A program made the position numbers and the translations under genes. From Tolypothrix bouteillei VB521301 (GTDB taxonomy: Bacteria; Cyanobacteriota; Cyanobacteriia; Cyanobacteriales; Nostocaceae), in contig NZ_JHEG04000001.1 in NCBI RefSeq assembly GCF_000760695.4, positions 4,002,452-4,066,451 on the forward strand: a stretch of DNA of 64,000 bases. The letters run 5' to 3'. Positions within the stretch are counted from its first letter, which is position 1, and every line of letters starts with the position of its first letter. The notes under the pieces are model-generated. The model had not been told where the DNA came from, ran no database searches, and saw nothing but the letters and a program-made list of their open reading frames with translations. Below are positions 17,384-27,427 of the stretch, piece after piece.

Positions 17384-18460
17384 TTACACCACAGCCATAG
17401 CCTTGATATGTCTAGCACGGTTAATTCTGTCATCTGCCAATTGCTTGGAAGCATCATTGGTTGTGATGTCCTGCTTTTGCGCTCTATCAAAAATTTCTAA
17501 CAGTGTGTCGTAAATGTTACGTACTTGTTGGAATGCTCTATCTTCGTCATAACCAATCATTTCGTTATAGACGTTGATTAGCCCGCCTGCATTAATAACG
17601 TAATCCGGAGCGTAAAGAATTTCTTTTGCTGATAGCATGGGACCGTGGATTTGCTCTACTCCCAGTTGGTTGTTAGCAGCACCTGCAATAACTGATGCTT
17701 TGATTTGAGGAATTGTTTCACTGTTGAGGATTCCTCCCAAAGCACAAGGAGATAACACATCTACGTCTAAAGAGTAAATTGCATTGGGCTCAACAATAGT
17801 TGCACCATAAAGACGTTTGATTTCCTCAGTTTTTTCTTGACTGATATCAGTCACAAACAGTTGGGCTCCATGCTCGTGCAAGTAACGGCAAAGATTGCTA
17901 CCTACATTTCCCAGACCTTGCACTGCAACTTTCAATCCCTTTAAGTCTTGAGTTTGCAAACGGAACTCTACTGCAGCTTTAAGCCCCAGAAAAACTCCCC
18001 ACGCAGTCACCGGAGCAGGTCCACCAGACCTTTCTTCTACCCCTACCACGTATTTGGTTTCTTTGCTAATTGCTCTGACATCATTAGGAGTAAGATTCAC
18101 ATCTTGTCCGGTGATAAAGCGTCCGTTAAGCCTCTCAACAAAACGTCCGTAAGCTCTAAATAAATCTTCTGTCTTATTTTCAGGATGAGCAATAATAACT
18201 GCTTTACCGCCACCAACGGGAATACCCGCACAAGCTGCTTTGTAAGTCATACCACGGCTTAAACGTAAAGCATCTTTTAGTGCAGCTTCTTCATTGGGAT
18301 ACGGCAACAGTCTGGTTGCACCCATCGCAGGTCCCAAACTTGTATCATGAATGGCAATAATTGCTTTAATTTCCGGGTCTTTACCATTACAAAAGAGCAC
18401 TTGCTCGTGCCCCATCTCTGTCACTGTCTCAAATAAGTTCACGTTATGCCTCCTCATCAC
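17384..18460 (-). CDS. scyB: ScyB, tryptophan dehydrogenase (Leu/Phe/Glu dehydrogenase family)
   Basis: A 358-residue amino-acid dehydrogenase. GMTYKAACAGIPVGGGKAVI places the substrate and catalytic lysines at K74 and K86, FITGQDVNLT follows, and the NAD motif GLGNVG is at 182-187. ScyB oxidatively deaminates tryptophan to indole-3-pyruvate, the partner substrate of ScyA. The first two codons are both ATG. It lies 77 bp after scyA; the gap is filled by inverted ctaatagctattag-type repeats. Confidence 0.94.
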   Translation of the reverse strand: MMRRHNVNLFETVTEMGHEQVLFCNGKDPEIKAIIAIHDTSLGPAMGATRLLPYPNEEAALKDALRLSRGMTYKAACAGIPVGGGKAVIIAHPENKTEDLFRAYGRFVERLNGRFITGQDVNLTPNDVRAISKETKYVVGVEERSGGPAPVTAWGVFLGLKAAVEFRLQTQDLKGLKVAVQGLGNVGSNLCRYLHEHGAQLFVTDISQEKTEEIKRLYGATIVEPNAIYSLDVDVLSPCALGGILNSETIPQIKASVIAGAANNQLGVEQIHGPMLSAKEILYAPDYVINAGGLINVYNEMIGYDEDRAFQQVRNIYDTLLEIFDRAQKQDITTNDASKQLADDRINRARHIKAMAVV

Positions 18461-18537
18461 TGACTTTTGCTAATGGCTAATTGCTAATAGCTAATAGCTA
18501 TTAGCAATTAGCCATTAGCTCTCTTCACCATTAGCTC

Positions 18538-20415
18538 TTAAACATTTGGAAATGAAATCGCTGTCTTTTCAGCAGGAGCCGATTTAACACCTTGTGCTGC
18601 TAGACCTGCATTGCGTCCTTTGGATGGTGCGCGTCGATCTGGGTCAATAATCACGTCAATCACAAATGGACCGGGGAAAGCCATTGCTTTCTCTAATGCT
18701 GCTTCGAGGTCTGATTCTCGATCGATCCGGATTCCTTCTGCGCCCATCCCCCGAGCCACTGTTACAAAGTCTGTCTCTGGCATCAATGGATCTGCTCCTG
18801 TCAGTCCCAGCATTGCCATGCCTTGATGGCACATATTGTAGCGAGCATCGTTGAGGACTATCCAAATAGCAGGTATTTGGTATTTTACAGCAGTGCTAAT
18901 TTCGTTGTTCATTAGCATTGCACCATCACCTACAATGGCTACAGACTTGCTATTAGTTGCAAGTGCCGATCCAATGACTCCGGTTACAGCGTGACCCATT
19001 GCTCCTACCCCAGTGCTGACCCGGTAACGGTTTGGTTGACCAAATCGCAAGAAGTGCGTTGCCCAAGTAAAGGAGTTACCGCACTCAGCCAAGACGATGG
19101 CATCACTACCCTCGACGATGACTTTTTGAATTGCTTGCATTAGCGCTTCCGGTCTCACTGGTGAGTCTTTGCTTGGTTCGAGTGCTTGCTTTTCTGGGCG
19201 TGGTAGCTGAAAAGCTTTTATACCCGCACTGGCAATCAGATGCTCGTGCTGTAAGAGTGCTTGTAAGAAAGTTTTAATATCAGATTGGATAGCAAAGGTT
19301 TCAGCTTTTGAGTAAGCTACGCCAGGTACTGCGGGATCGATGTCTACGTGTATAAAGCCTCCTGGCGGAACCAATGCTTGATTCCAGAAAGAAGTCGGTT
19401 CGCTCAAACGCGAGCCTAACACAAGAGTGCGGAAAGGTGTTTGCTGCTGCATATACGACAACACGGAACCGTGACCGCCCAAACCTGTGACACCCACAAA
19501 CTGGGGATGATCTTCGCTGAAAATGCCTTTGCCACGGGGGGAACACATAACTGCAGCCCCTGTGATTTCGGCCAGCTGGCGAACTTCTTCTGCTGCGTGA
19601 CGAGCACCAAAACCCAACCAAATGGCAAAGGGTCCTTCTGATAGCAGTTCTGCTGCCCTTAAAATAGTTTCTCTGCTAGGTGTTAGTTTAGAGGAGTAAA
19701 CTCCTTGATATGTTGGTATTTCCTCTAGTGGAGATGTTTGTATGGCGGTGGGGATACTCAAATGAGCAACGAACCCTCCGGGTTGCGACAAACCCAAAGC
19801 CAGTTTGCGAAAAATCTGTGGCAGTTGTGCGGGGCTTTCCACAGTTGTTGCGTAGTTGAACAGCGTTCCTGATGTAAAAATTCCATCAGTGGGTAACGTT
19901 TCGTTACTGGTTTCTTGAATAGCCCACTTTCCGCGTTGTGGTGCTGAGGTGTACGCTGAGAGTAAAATGACTTTCGCACCTTCACCACGGGCAGCAAATA
20001 AACCAGTGAGGGCGTTGGTAATACCCGGTCCTGCTGTGGTGAATACAACTGCGGGACGACCCGTAGCAAAGTAAGCTTCAGTCGCTGCAAAGGCAGCTCC
20101 TGATTCGTGTCGAACATTTAAGACTTGGAGAAGACTGTTGGATAGTGAACCCCAAAGAGTAGCCATCGCTCCTCCAGCAACTCCGTAAGCGTGGGTGATT
20201 CCCAATGCTTCCATCATTCTGGCGATCGCATCCGCTACTGTTAGCGATCGCTGTGGTTGTTCCACAATCGATACAGCTTTGGATCTGTCGAGTCCAAGTT
20301 CTCTAGATTCGGACTCGCTATTATTTAGTGCGGTTTCTACACAGCCACTTGGTTGATATACCTCGTATGGCTGAGTGCCGTTGTTAGAGGTTTTTTGAGT
20401 ATAATTTTGTCTCAT
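18538..20415 (-). CDS. scyA: ScyA, thiamin-diphosphate-dependent acyloin-type synthase
   Basis: A 625-residue ThDP enzyme of the acetolactate-synthase family. The activating Glu is in RHESGAAFAA (E104), the phosphate/oxyanion segment is TTAGPGITNALTGL and the ThDP-binding motif begins GDGAMLMNNE (GDG at about 496) and ends IVLNDARYN. An extra 55 residues precede the first domain. ScyA couples indole-3-pyruvate and p-hydroxyphenylpyruvate to the beta-keto acid used by ScyC. It is the first gene of the minus-strand operon and faces a 1.4-kb intergenic region shared with the divergent sensor kinase, so the operon promoter should lie there. Confidence 0.94.
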   Translation of the reverse strand: MRQNYTQKTSNNGTQPYEVYQPSGCVETALNNSESESRELGLDRSKAVSIVEQPQRSLTVADAIARMMEALGITHAYGVAGGAMATLWGSLSNSLLQVLNVRHESGAAFAATEAYFATGRPAVVFTTAGPGITNALTGLFAARGEGAKVILLSAYTSAPQRGKWAIQETSNETLPTDGIFTSGTLFNYATTVESPAQLPQIFRKLALGLSQPGGFVAHLSIPTAIQTSPLEEIPTYQGVYSSKLTPSRETILRAAELLSEGPFAIWLGFGARHAAEEVRQLAEITGAAVMCSPRGKGIFSEDHPQFVGVTGLGGHGSVLSYMQQQTPFRTLVLGSRLSEPTSFWNQALVPPGGFIHVDIDPAVPGVAYSKAETFAIQSDIKTFLQALLQHEHLIASAGIKAFQLPRPEKQALEPSKDSPVRPEALMQAIQKVIVEGSDAIVLAECGNSFTWATHFLRFGQPNRYRVSTGVGAMGHAVTGVIGSALATNSKSVAIVGDGAMLMNNEISTAVKYQIPAIWIVLNDARYNMCHQGMAMLGLTGADPLMPETDFVTVARGMGAEGIRIDRESDLEAALEKAMAFPGPFVIDVIIDPDRRAPSKGRNAGLAAQGVKSAPAEKTAISFPNV

Positions 20416-21789
20416 TGCTCCTACATACTCCCTGAATCATGGAGAAGGTGCCAGTTAGCTTATCCAGACTGCGCTTTCACTCGCAGCCTCAAACTTGTGT
20501 CATGCCAAAGTCTGCTTTTTCTTCTAAACGATTCACCAAAATTGGTAAATGCCGAGCACGGTTTGTCACCGTTTTCTTGATAGTAAATAAATCTTTACGT
20601 TCAAGGTAAACAATCAAGGCTGTGCTTATGGAAACAAGACTACAGAAGCGCAAGACCTTGCTGCAATGAATAATCTTTTGATCGGGTTATCAATTTTTTT
20701 GCTCTCTGATTGTGCTCATTTTAACGCCGACTAAGAAGCGTCTGTACAATTTTCTCTATCCTCTGGAAATTGCGTACTTATAAAATATCTATTCAATTTT
20801 TGAAATATATCTAAGGTTAGGAATGCCACGCAAAAACTTTATGTGGTGGACGTTGCTCATCATACAAGGCTTAGATGTTGTTACTGCTTGGAGAAGATTG
20901 CTATATCTGCCAGATGATGGATGACAAATCAAAATTATGTTTAAATGTAAGAGGGCAAAAAAAGAGTTTTCACTCTTGATGGAAGTATTAAGTTATCTAG
21001 AAAGAATAATAAGGAGAATGAGGTAGATATAGCAAACAAAAAAGGTGACAGCAATCTCTTTTTAATAAAGATTTAATATTGTAGCTTATTCTTCCTAAAA
21101 TACGTAAAAGGCGATTAGACCTCGGTAATAAGTAGCTGTGCCAAGTTACTGTTACCAATATTACTCGAACAATTTACAAATATTATATCAAATGGTAGAT
21201 GCTAAAGAGTACGTATTCTACATATCAGGCGCGGGCTATTTCTTCAGATGGATGATTTTGTAAACAATTTTGTAGTTGAATTCATGGAAGAGTTAAGCAA
21301 GGAACTTGATCTGATGAAATAAAATTCCCTGTAAGAATGATTGCTGAAACCTTTTGGTAATTCTACACTTTGTATAAATGGGGCAACACCCTGCTACAGT
21401 AACCTAAAAGACAAGTAGGGAAAGCTTTCCACTCATGCTGGAAAAGATTCCCCGTAATTTGAATGCAGAGATAAGTTTGTAGATTTTGAATAAACTTTCA
21501 ATTGTAATTTATATCACTCTATAGTGGTTTTCTACAACATCCTGTCGGTTCAACTGTGTTAGGTAGCTGTGCGGGCAAGACGTTTGAGACTCAGCTAAAG
21601 TACTGAATCTCGTAAATTAAAGAATTAGTAAAGTTATATTAAGTTTCTTAAAAAATCTGATAAGTTGATTTTGCGGGTGAACAAGTAGCCCCAATAAGTT
21701 AGGAAGTTTAGCTGACACCCTGTCGATCGCGATAAGTGCCGATTGATACAAAAAACTTGGAGGGCAATGTACTTTAGCAACCATTACGT
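20416..21789. promoter_or_regulatory. 1.37-kb divergent intergenic region between scyA and the sensor kinase
   Basis: No credible gene is seen on either strand. The region must hold the 5' controls of the scytonemin operon and of the regulator pair. It is AT-rich with scattered short inverted repeats (for example gaaagctttcc near 21420). No operator could be identified by eye. The length is unusual for this locus. Confidence 0.5.
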
Positions 21790-23760
21790 ATGCTATCTGA
21801 ATCTAATTCCCAGCCGGTGCTAAAACCAGAAGAAGAGTTGCAACTTGCACAAATTCTACTTGATAGAGTTGAAGAAGCAGCATTTTGCATTGATGCAAAG
21901 GCAGAAATTCTTTACGTCAATACTGCATTCTGTCAGATGATGGGCTATTCTCGCGAGGAACTGCTCTCAAAGAGATTGGAGAAGATTGATTTGGATTTTG
22001 AGATGCAAAAATGGTCGGAGCAATGGTCCGCGCTGAAGCAACAAAGTTCCCTCACCTTTAAATCGCGATATCAGACGAAAGCAGGGCAAGTCTTTTTAGT
22101 ACAAGTCAAGGTTAACTATGTAGAAAACCAAGGTAGAGAATTAGGTTGTGCAGTTGCTTGCGATCGCAGCCAAGAACTAGTAGAGTTAAGTTTAAGGCAA
22201 TACGCAAACAAAGCCTTGCAAATGGGGCAACAGTTGCCGCCAGAGGTCATCAAATATCAAAATCTAGAAACAGAACTAGCATATTTGTCTCTAGTTTGTT
22301 CTGCCCTAGAATCAACAGCCTGTGGTATACTTGCGTTAAATTTTGAAGGAGAGTTTCTTTGCTTTAATCAAAAATTTATTGAAATGTGGGGCATTCCACC
22401 ATCAATACATCTTTCTAGAGAATGCCATAAAGCAAAAGTCTTTTTTGAGAGCAAAGTCAAGGATGTAGAATTTTTTCGCACTGTTGTTTGGAACAAGACC
22501 AGCGAATCGGAAGAAGAAAGCTGCGATTTGGTAGAACTCAAGGATGGTAGGATATTTGCTCACTATTCCAAACCCCAGCGATTGGGAAATCAGATTGTTG
22601 GTAGAGTTTGGAGTATCTCAGATGTTACTGAATCCAAGCGAACAGAGGAAGCGCTCAAGTTAAATGAAAGCCGATTTCGGACTTTGGCAGAAACAACAGA
22701 AGCTAGTATTTTTCTAATTCATAACGAACGGTTTTGTTATGTAAATCCTGCTACAGAAATTCTAACTGGCTATTCAAAAAAGGAATTGCTGAATAACTTT
22801 AATATTAAAAGACTGATTAAAGGCAAAAAGCTCAGGCAAATATACAAACAGAATGGAGACGCTTGTGGTGAATATCAAGAGATGGAAATTCTAACTAAAA
22901 ATGGTTCGCAAAGGTGGCTGGCTTGTACTGTAGGATTACTTGATGGAGCGCTTGATTTTTCGAGTCATCAAGTCAAGTTAATAACAGCAATTGATATTAC
23001 CGACTACAAGCAAGCCGAATCAGAAGTGCGTCAAGCTCTTGAGCAGACAAAACAATTCAGCGAACTCCGAGAACGCTTTGTCTCCATGCTCAGTCATGAA
23101 TTCCGCACACCTTTGAATGTTATTTCTTTCTCTGCTGATTTACTCAAACGTCATTTTCATCAATGGACAGAAGAGAAAAATCGTTCTTATCTGGATCTTA
23201 TTCAACTTGCTGTTCAACAAATTAGCGAATTATTAGATGAAATCTTATTATACAGGCAAGCGGAATCAGGAAAGTTGGTGTGTGAGCCAAGATCGATTCA
23301 CCTAGATAGGTTTTGTGTCGATATAGTTGCACAGATGCAGTTAACGACTGGCAATCAAAAGTCAGTTAACTTTGCGAGCCACGGTAACTGCCAGAACGCC
23401 TACTTAGATCCAAAGTTGTTACAGTATATTTTAAATAACTTACTCTCAAATGCTATCAAATATTCATCTCCAGGCAGTACCGTGACTTTTGAACTTCACT
23501 GTCAAAGTCAAGAAGCTATTTTTCTAATCAAAGATCCTGGCATTGGTATTCCAGTTGTAGATCGGCAACAAATTTTCGAGCCTTTTTATCGAGGTAGCAA
23601 TGTTGACAACATACCAGGAACTGGACTGGGTCTTGCGATTGTAAAAACTCTCGTTGACTTACACCTGGGTGAAATTTTTGTAGAAAGTGTTGTTGGAATT
23701 GGCACGACTTTCACTGTCAAATTACCAATAACATACCTAAGAGGAGATGGCTACCAGTAG
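21790..23760 (+). CDS. PAS-domain sensor histidine kinase, scytonemin regulator
   Basis: A 656-residue kinase without transmembrane segments. Three PAS domains can be read: residues about 15-130 (VEEAAFCIDAKAEILYVNTAF), 165-285 and 295-410 (FRTLAETTEASIFLIHNERF). HisKA has the phospho-acceptor H436 (SMLSHEFRTPLNV), and the ATPase has NLLSNAIKYSS, DPGIGIP and GTGLGLAIV. It is divergent from scyA and precedes a receiver-AraC regulator; a two-component pair in this position controls scytonemin genes in Nostoc punctiforme, where UV-A is the inducer. The signal sensed by the PAS domains is not evident from sequence. Start ATG at 21790 follows a ggagg-like site (ttggagggc) 20 bp upstream. Confidence 0.92.
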   Translation: MLSESNSQPVLKPEEELQLAQILLDRVEEAAFCIDAKAEILYVNTAFCQMMGYSREELLSKRLEKIDLDFEMQKWSEQWSALKQQSSLTFKSRYQTKAGQVFLVQVKVNYVENQGRELGCAVACDRSQELVELSLRQYANKALQMGQQLPPEVIKYQNLETELAYLSLVCSALESTACGILALNFEGEFLCFNQKFIEMWGIPPSIHLSRECHKAKVFFESKVKDVEFFRTVVWNKTSESEEESCDLVELKDGRIFAHYSKPQRLGNQIVGRVWSISDVTESKRTEEALKLNESRFRTLAETTEASIFLIHNERFCYVNPATEILTGYSKKELLNNFNIKRLIKGKKLRQIYKQNGDACGEYQEMEILTKNGSQRWLACTVGLLDGALDFSSHQVKLITAIDITDYKQAESEVRQALEQTKQFSELRERFVSMLSHEFRTPLNVISFSADLLKRHFHQWTEEKNRSYLDLIQLAVQQISELLDEILLYRQAESGKLVCEPRSIHLDRFCVDIVAQMQLTTGNQKSVNFASHGNCQNAYLDPKLLQYILNNLLSNAIKYSSPGSTVTFELHCQSQEAIFLIKDPGIGIPVVDRQQIFEPFYRGSNVDNIPGTGLGLAIVKTLVDLHLGEIFVESVVGIGTTFTVKLPITYLRGDGYQ

Positions 23761-23899
23761 TGCAACGGGACATCTGTAAGTAATAAATGATGCCAATAGC
23801 ACATTTAGCTCTAAATTAACTTCTCAGTATTTGTGTTTCCCATAACTTGACTTTTGAATTCAGTAATCATTGACTACCAAATTATTGTGGTGATTAAAC

Positions 23900-24730
23900 A
23901 TGATGCAGGAATCGTCAAAAAAGATTTTAATTATTGAAGATGATGCAATAACTCGCCATATCTTCTTGGACGGTCTTCAATCTGAAGGTTTTGAGACAAT
24001 TGATGCTGAAAATGGTAATATTGGTATCCAAAAAGCTCAGGAGAACTTACCTGACCTAGTGATTTGCGATATTCTCATGCCAGATATGGATGGCTTTGGT
24101 GTTTTAGCTGCATTGCGACAAGATCCAGTGACTGCTATTGTTCCTTTCATCTTTTTAACCGGTAGTGATAGCAAAGCGTCTCTCCGTAAGGGTATGGAAT
24201 TAGGTGCAGATGATTACATTACCAAGCCGTGTACAGTTCATCAATTACTCAAAGCCATTACTACAAGATTGGAAAAGCAAGCAAAACTAATGCAGTACTG
24301 GTATGCTGCATATTACGAGAAGCTTGCACAGCCAGTCGCTGTTACTCATGGTTCACCACAATCTCCTGCATCGATTTTTCCCTTAGTTCCCCAGCTTAAA
24401 GAAGTTTTTGAATATATAGAAGCAAATTTCGACCGAGGAATTACTTTGTGTGATGTCGCTGAGGCTGTTGGTTATTCTTCAGCTTACTTAACAAATAGAG
24501 TGGCAAAAATTACTGGAGAAACTGTTAACGGTTGGATTGTAAAACGCCGGATGGCTGCAGCACGTTCTTTGCTTCAAGAAACAGACCAAACCATTGAACA
24601 AATAGCATCTGCTCTTGGTTATCAAAACGCGTGTCATTTTTCCCGACAGTTTCGTCAACACCACGGGACTCCTCCTCAAAGTTGGAGAAAGGAGTACCAA
24701 TTGTCCCGTCGTTGTAAAGTAGAGGCATGA
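23900..24730 (+). CDS. response regulator, receiver plus AraC-type DNA-binding domain
   Basis: A 276-residue protein. The receiver spans residues 8-125 with IIEDD, phospho-acceptor D57 (VICDILMPDMDG), T87 in LTG and K109 (YITKP). A linker leads to an AraC double helix-turn-helix (about 170-270: LCDVAEAVGYSSAYLTNRV, then IEQIASALGYQNACHFSRQF). It lies 139 bp after the kinase on the same strand and is the probable transcriptional activator of the divergent scytonemin operon. Two Met codons begin the frame. Confidence 0.92.
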   Translation: MMQESSKKILIIEDDAITRHIFLDGLQSEGFETIDAENGNIGIQKAQENLPDLVICDILMPDMDGFGVLAALRQDPVTAIVPFIFLTGSDSKASLRKGMELGADDYITKPCTVHQLLKAITTRLEKQAKLMQYWYAAYYEKLAQPVAVTHGSPQSPASIFPLVPQLKEVFEYIEANFDRGITLCDVAEAVGYSSAYLTNRVAKITGETVNGWIVKRRMAAARSLLQETDQTIEQIASALGYQNACHFSRQFRQHHGTPPQSWRKEYQLSRRCKVEA

Positions 24731-25623
24731 AATCTACAAAGTAACAACTAAAATAGCTCACAGACAAAGGTTTTAGCGTCAATTTAACCCCACCCTCCCC
24801 TTGTACTTGTGGAGGGAAGGAGAGTTTCCCCCCAATCCATTGGGGGAACTAAGAGGGAAATCCTACTTATACATACACCATAGCTCCCCATTAGGGAGAG
24901 CTACCAGTCTAAAGTTATTTCTTTAGACTGATGTGATGCTTTAATATTATTTGATATGTTATCCATAATACATCTATATCAAACTTTGATTGATATAGTA
25001 GAATTGACTATAGTGAGATAGTTAGTAAGTAAGTCATTCGCGTGCGACATGGTAACAGTGGCATACTCTGAAAATTGGCTGCAATTAAGCCGTCATAGCA
25101 ATCGGGGAAGTGCTTATTTGTTTGCACCGATGGCTGACTTTAACGTAATGGCTGAAGTTGGAGATACTCCCCCCTAACGTTACAGGAATGGGATAAAACA
25201 GCTAGGACAACAAGAATTGCATTTTCACCAAAATAAAAAATTTTATACTTTCCCAAGCTCACTTATGAAAAGTGTAGCTTTGGCTAACTTATTTGGGGTT
25301 TTTGTATTCCTGTAAAAAGTTGAAGTCACCGAGCTGAAAATTCCCTCAGGGCGGAAAAGTCATATTAGTAGTTTTAGAACAATTTTTGCAAATGTTTTTA
25401 GGTGAACTTGGTCTGTTATGACCTGTTTCTATAGTTATGACTGACTGAAATTAACATAAGCATTTGAATTGATTTACTTGTTCATCAATGTAATAACAGG
25501 TTTTGCTACAAAAGCAGACTGACTCTACAAGTAAAGTGAAAACTCCTATTGTCTATCCTCGTGAGGGATTTATTGTATCTACTATCTCACTGTTCTTGAA
25601 AAAATTACAAAGGCTTTTTCATC
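24731..25623. other. intergenic with repeat fragments and one doubtful 42-codon frame
   Basis: Contains a dispersed repeat (about 24785-24865, ccaatccattgggggaac core). A short frame at 25049-25177 (MVTVAYSENWLQLSRH...) has no ribosome site and no known relative that I recognise. Nothing else is supported. Confidence 0.5.
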
Positions 25624-26328
25624 ATGAGTAACAATCAATATCTCCCAAAATTGCAGCGTCTAAAGGAAGTTTTTATTACTAGTTTATTCGGAGGGCTACC
25701 ATCCATTATTCTAGGCCCAAAGTTGCGAAATATTATATACCGCTCAATTTTGTCCCACATAGGTTCTTCCGTCTATATTCAAGAGGGAGTTGAGTTTATT
25801 GGCGCTTCTGCAATTGAAATAGGAACTGGATCGCATATTTTTAAGGGTGCTCGCCTTGATGGCGGAAAAAACCACAACAATAAACTTGTTTTAGCAGATG
25901 GAGTTGCTATAGAGCGTAATGTGACTATTGGTTGCTTGGAAGATACAGTTATACAGGTTGGTCAAGAAACTTTTATCGGTCCTGGGGTTTGCATTGCAGG
26001 ACCGGGGAATATCACTATTGGTAAACGGTGTTTGATAGCAGCAAATACAGGAATCTATGGGAACAACCATGAATTTTCAGATACCTTAGAACCTATTAAA
26101 TATCAAGGTATCTCGCGTAAGGGAATTACGATTGAGAATGATTGTTGGCTCGGACATGGAGTGACTGTATTGGATGGAGTCACCATTGGTGAAGGTAGTG
26201 TGATTGGAGCAGGAGCAGTTGTCACAAAAGATATTCCCCCTTACTCAGTAGCAGTAGGTGTTCCAGCAAGAGTTATCAAGTACCGAACAACAAAGCAATT
26301 ATTGCAACAAGGTAACGCCAGAGGGTAG
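25624..26328 (+). CDS. hexapeptide-repeat acyltransferase (copy 1)
   Basis: A 234-residue left-handed beta-helix acyltransferase. Hexapeptide turns run from about residue 55 to the end, with GNNHEF (the catalytic His loop of maltose/colanic-acid-type O-acetyltransferases), ENDCWLGHGVTVLDGVTIGEGSVIGAGAVVTKDIPPYSVAVGVPA as short blocks at the C-terminal third. The N-terminus has an amphipathic segment. Such enzymes acetylate sugars in extracellular polysaccharide or envelope glycans. A near copy follows after 29 bp, so this is a tandem duplication. Acceptor is unknown. Confidence 0.88.
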   Translation: MSNNQYLPKLQRLKEVFITSLFGGLPSIILGPKLRNIIYRSILSHIGSSVYIQEGVEFIGASAIEIGTGSHIFKGARLDGGKNHNNKLVLADGVAIERNVTIGCLEDTVIQVGQETFIGPGVCIAGPGNITIGKRCLIAANTGIYGNNHEFSDTLEPIKYQGISRKGITIENDCWLGHGVTVLDGVTIGEGSVIGAGAVVTKDIPPYSVAVGVPARVIKYRTTKQLLQQGNARG

Positions 26329-26357
26329 AAGACAGAAAACTATTACCCCATCCAATC

Positions 26358-27089
26358 GTGTTTTTGTCAATGTTTTTTATACTGTGTTATTGGCTTATGA
26401 ATTACAGATCATCTTTACTTATTTGGAACCGTTTACTGCAAGCCGTTTTAACAAATTTATTAAGCAATATTCCGACAAATGCTATAGGAGGTAATTTACG
26501 GAATTTGCTATACCGCTCGATTTTTGCACGTATGGGTAATTCTGTGAATATTGATGCTGGAGTTACATTTGTAAATACAGCAGCAATAGAACTGGGAAAT
26601 AATGTGCAGATTTTACAAGGTGCCCGTATAAACGCATCGGGACATCCAAAGAATAAATTTATTCTTAAAGATAGAGCTTGTCTTCAGAACGGTGTTGATG
26701 TTAGGGCAATGAATGATACTTCTATCTATATTGATGAAGGTACATATATTGGTCCTTATGTTTGTTTGGCAGGTCCGGGTGATATCAAGATTGGTAAAAG
26801 TTGCTTAATTGCCGCACACACGGGCATATTTGCTAACAATCACGTTTTTAACGATCCAACACAAAATATTGCCGAACAAGGCGTCACTCGTCGCGGAATT
26901 GTCATTGGCAATAACTGTTGGTTGGGTCATGCAGTAACTGTATTGGATGGAGTGACTATTGGTGAAGGCAGCGTTATTGGTGCAGGCGCTGTAGTGGCTA
27001 AAGACATTCCGCCTTACTCAGTTGCTATAGGTGTGCCCGCACGTGTCGTTAAAAGCCGAAAAGAAGCGCAACTGATGAAATCTTCTTGA
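26358..27089 (+). CDS. hexapeptide-repeat acyltransferase (copy 2)
   Basis: Up to 243 residues; the same layout as the upstream gene, with ANNHVF as the His loop and GNNCWLGHAVTVLDGV, GEGSVIGAGAVVAKDIPPY near the C-terminus. Alignment with copy 1 favours the internal Met at 26397 (MNYRSSLLIWNRLL), because the extra 13 residues (MFLSMFFILCYWL) have no counterpart; neither start has a good ribosome site. The two proteins differ through the first 100 residues, so the duplication is not recent. Function as for copy 1. Confidence 0.85.
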   Translation: MFLSMFFILCYWLMNYRSSLLIWNRLLQAVLTNLLSNIPTNAIGGNLRNLLYRSIFARMGNSVNIDAGVTFVNTAAIELGNNVQILQGARINASGHPKNKFILKDRACLQNGVDVRAMNDTSIYIDEGTYIGPYVCLAGPGDIKIGKSCLIAAHTGIFANNHVFNDPTQNIAEQGVTRRGIVIGNNCWLGHAVTVLDGVTIGEGSVIGAGAVVAKDIPPYSVAIGVPARVVKSRKEAQLMKSS

Positions 27090-27163
27090 GAATTACTGCC
27101 AAACAGTTTATAGCAATTCCTGATAAAGACAATCTGAATATTTCGTAAAACTCTTAGGAGTAG

Positions 27164-27207
27164 GATGGGCATTGCCAGTCATTCCATTATAGCGGGCAAT
27201 GCCCATC
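27164..27207. terminator. 13-bp-arm hairpin after the acyltransferases
   Basis: Arms gatgggcattgcc and ggcaatgcccatc with an 18-nt loop, 75 bp beyond the second acyltransferase. No T-run follows; it may be a dispersed hairpin repeat (a related gggcattcc/gggatgccc hairpin is at about 49257-49320). Confidence 0.45.
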
Positions 27208-27427
27208 ATAATGTGGAGAGAGAAGAAATCTTTCTATAGTAATCATCATTACTTTGATATTCGGTTTTTCACACTCAAGTTACAAAATAATTTGTTACAT
27301 TTAGAAAGTAGTTAATCAACAATGCCTGTTTGGCAGAACAAAAAATTGAATTTCATGTATGCATGGATGTAGAAGCTCTCTTCCTTGGTAGGGAGGAGAG
27401 CTTTTAGTTGAGAGGTTTTCAGTTCAA

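Noticed and set aside
25049..25177. 42-codon frame between the AraC regulator and the acyltransferases
   Set aside because: No ribosome site or known family; kept only as a note in the intergenic entry.
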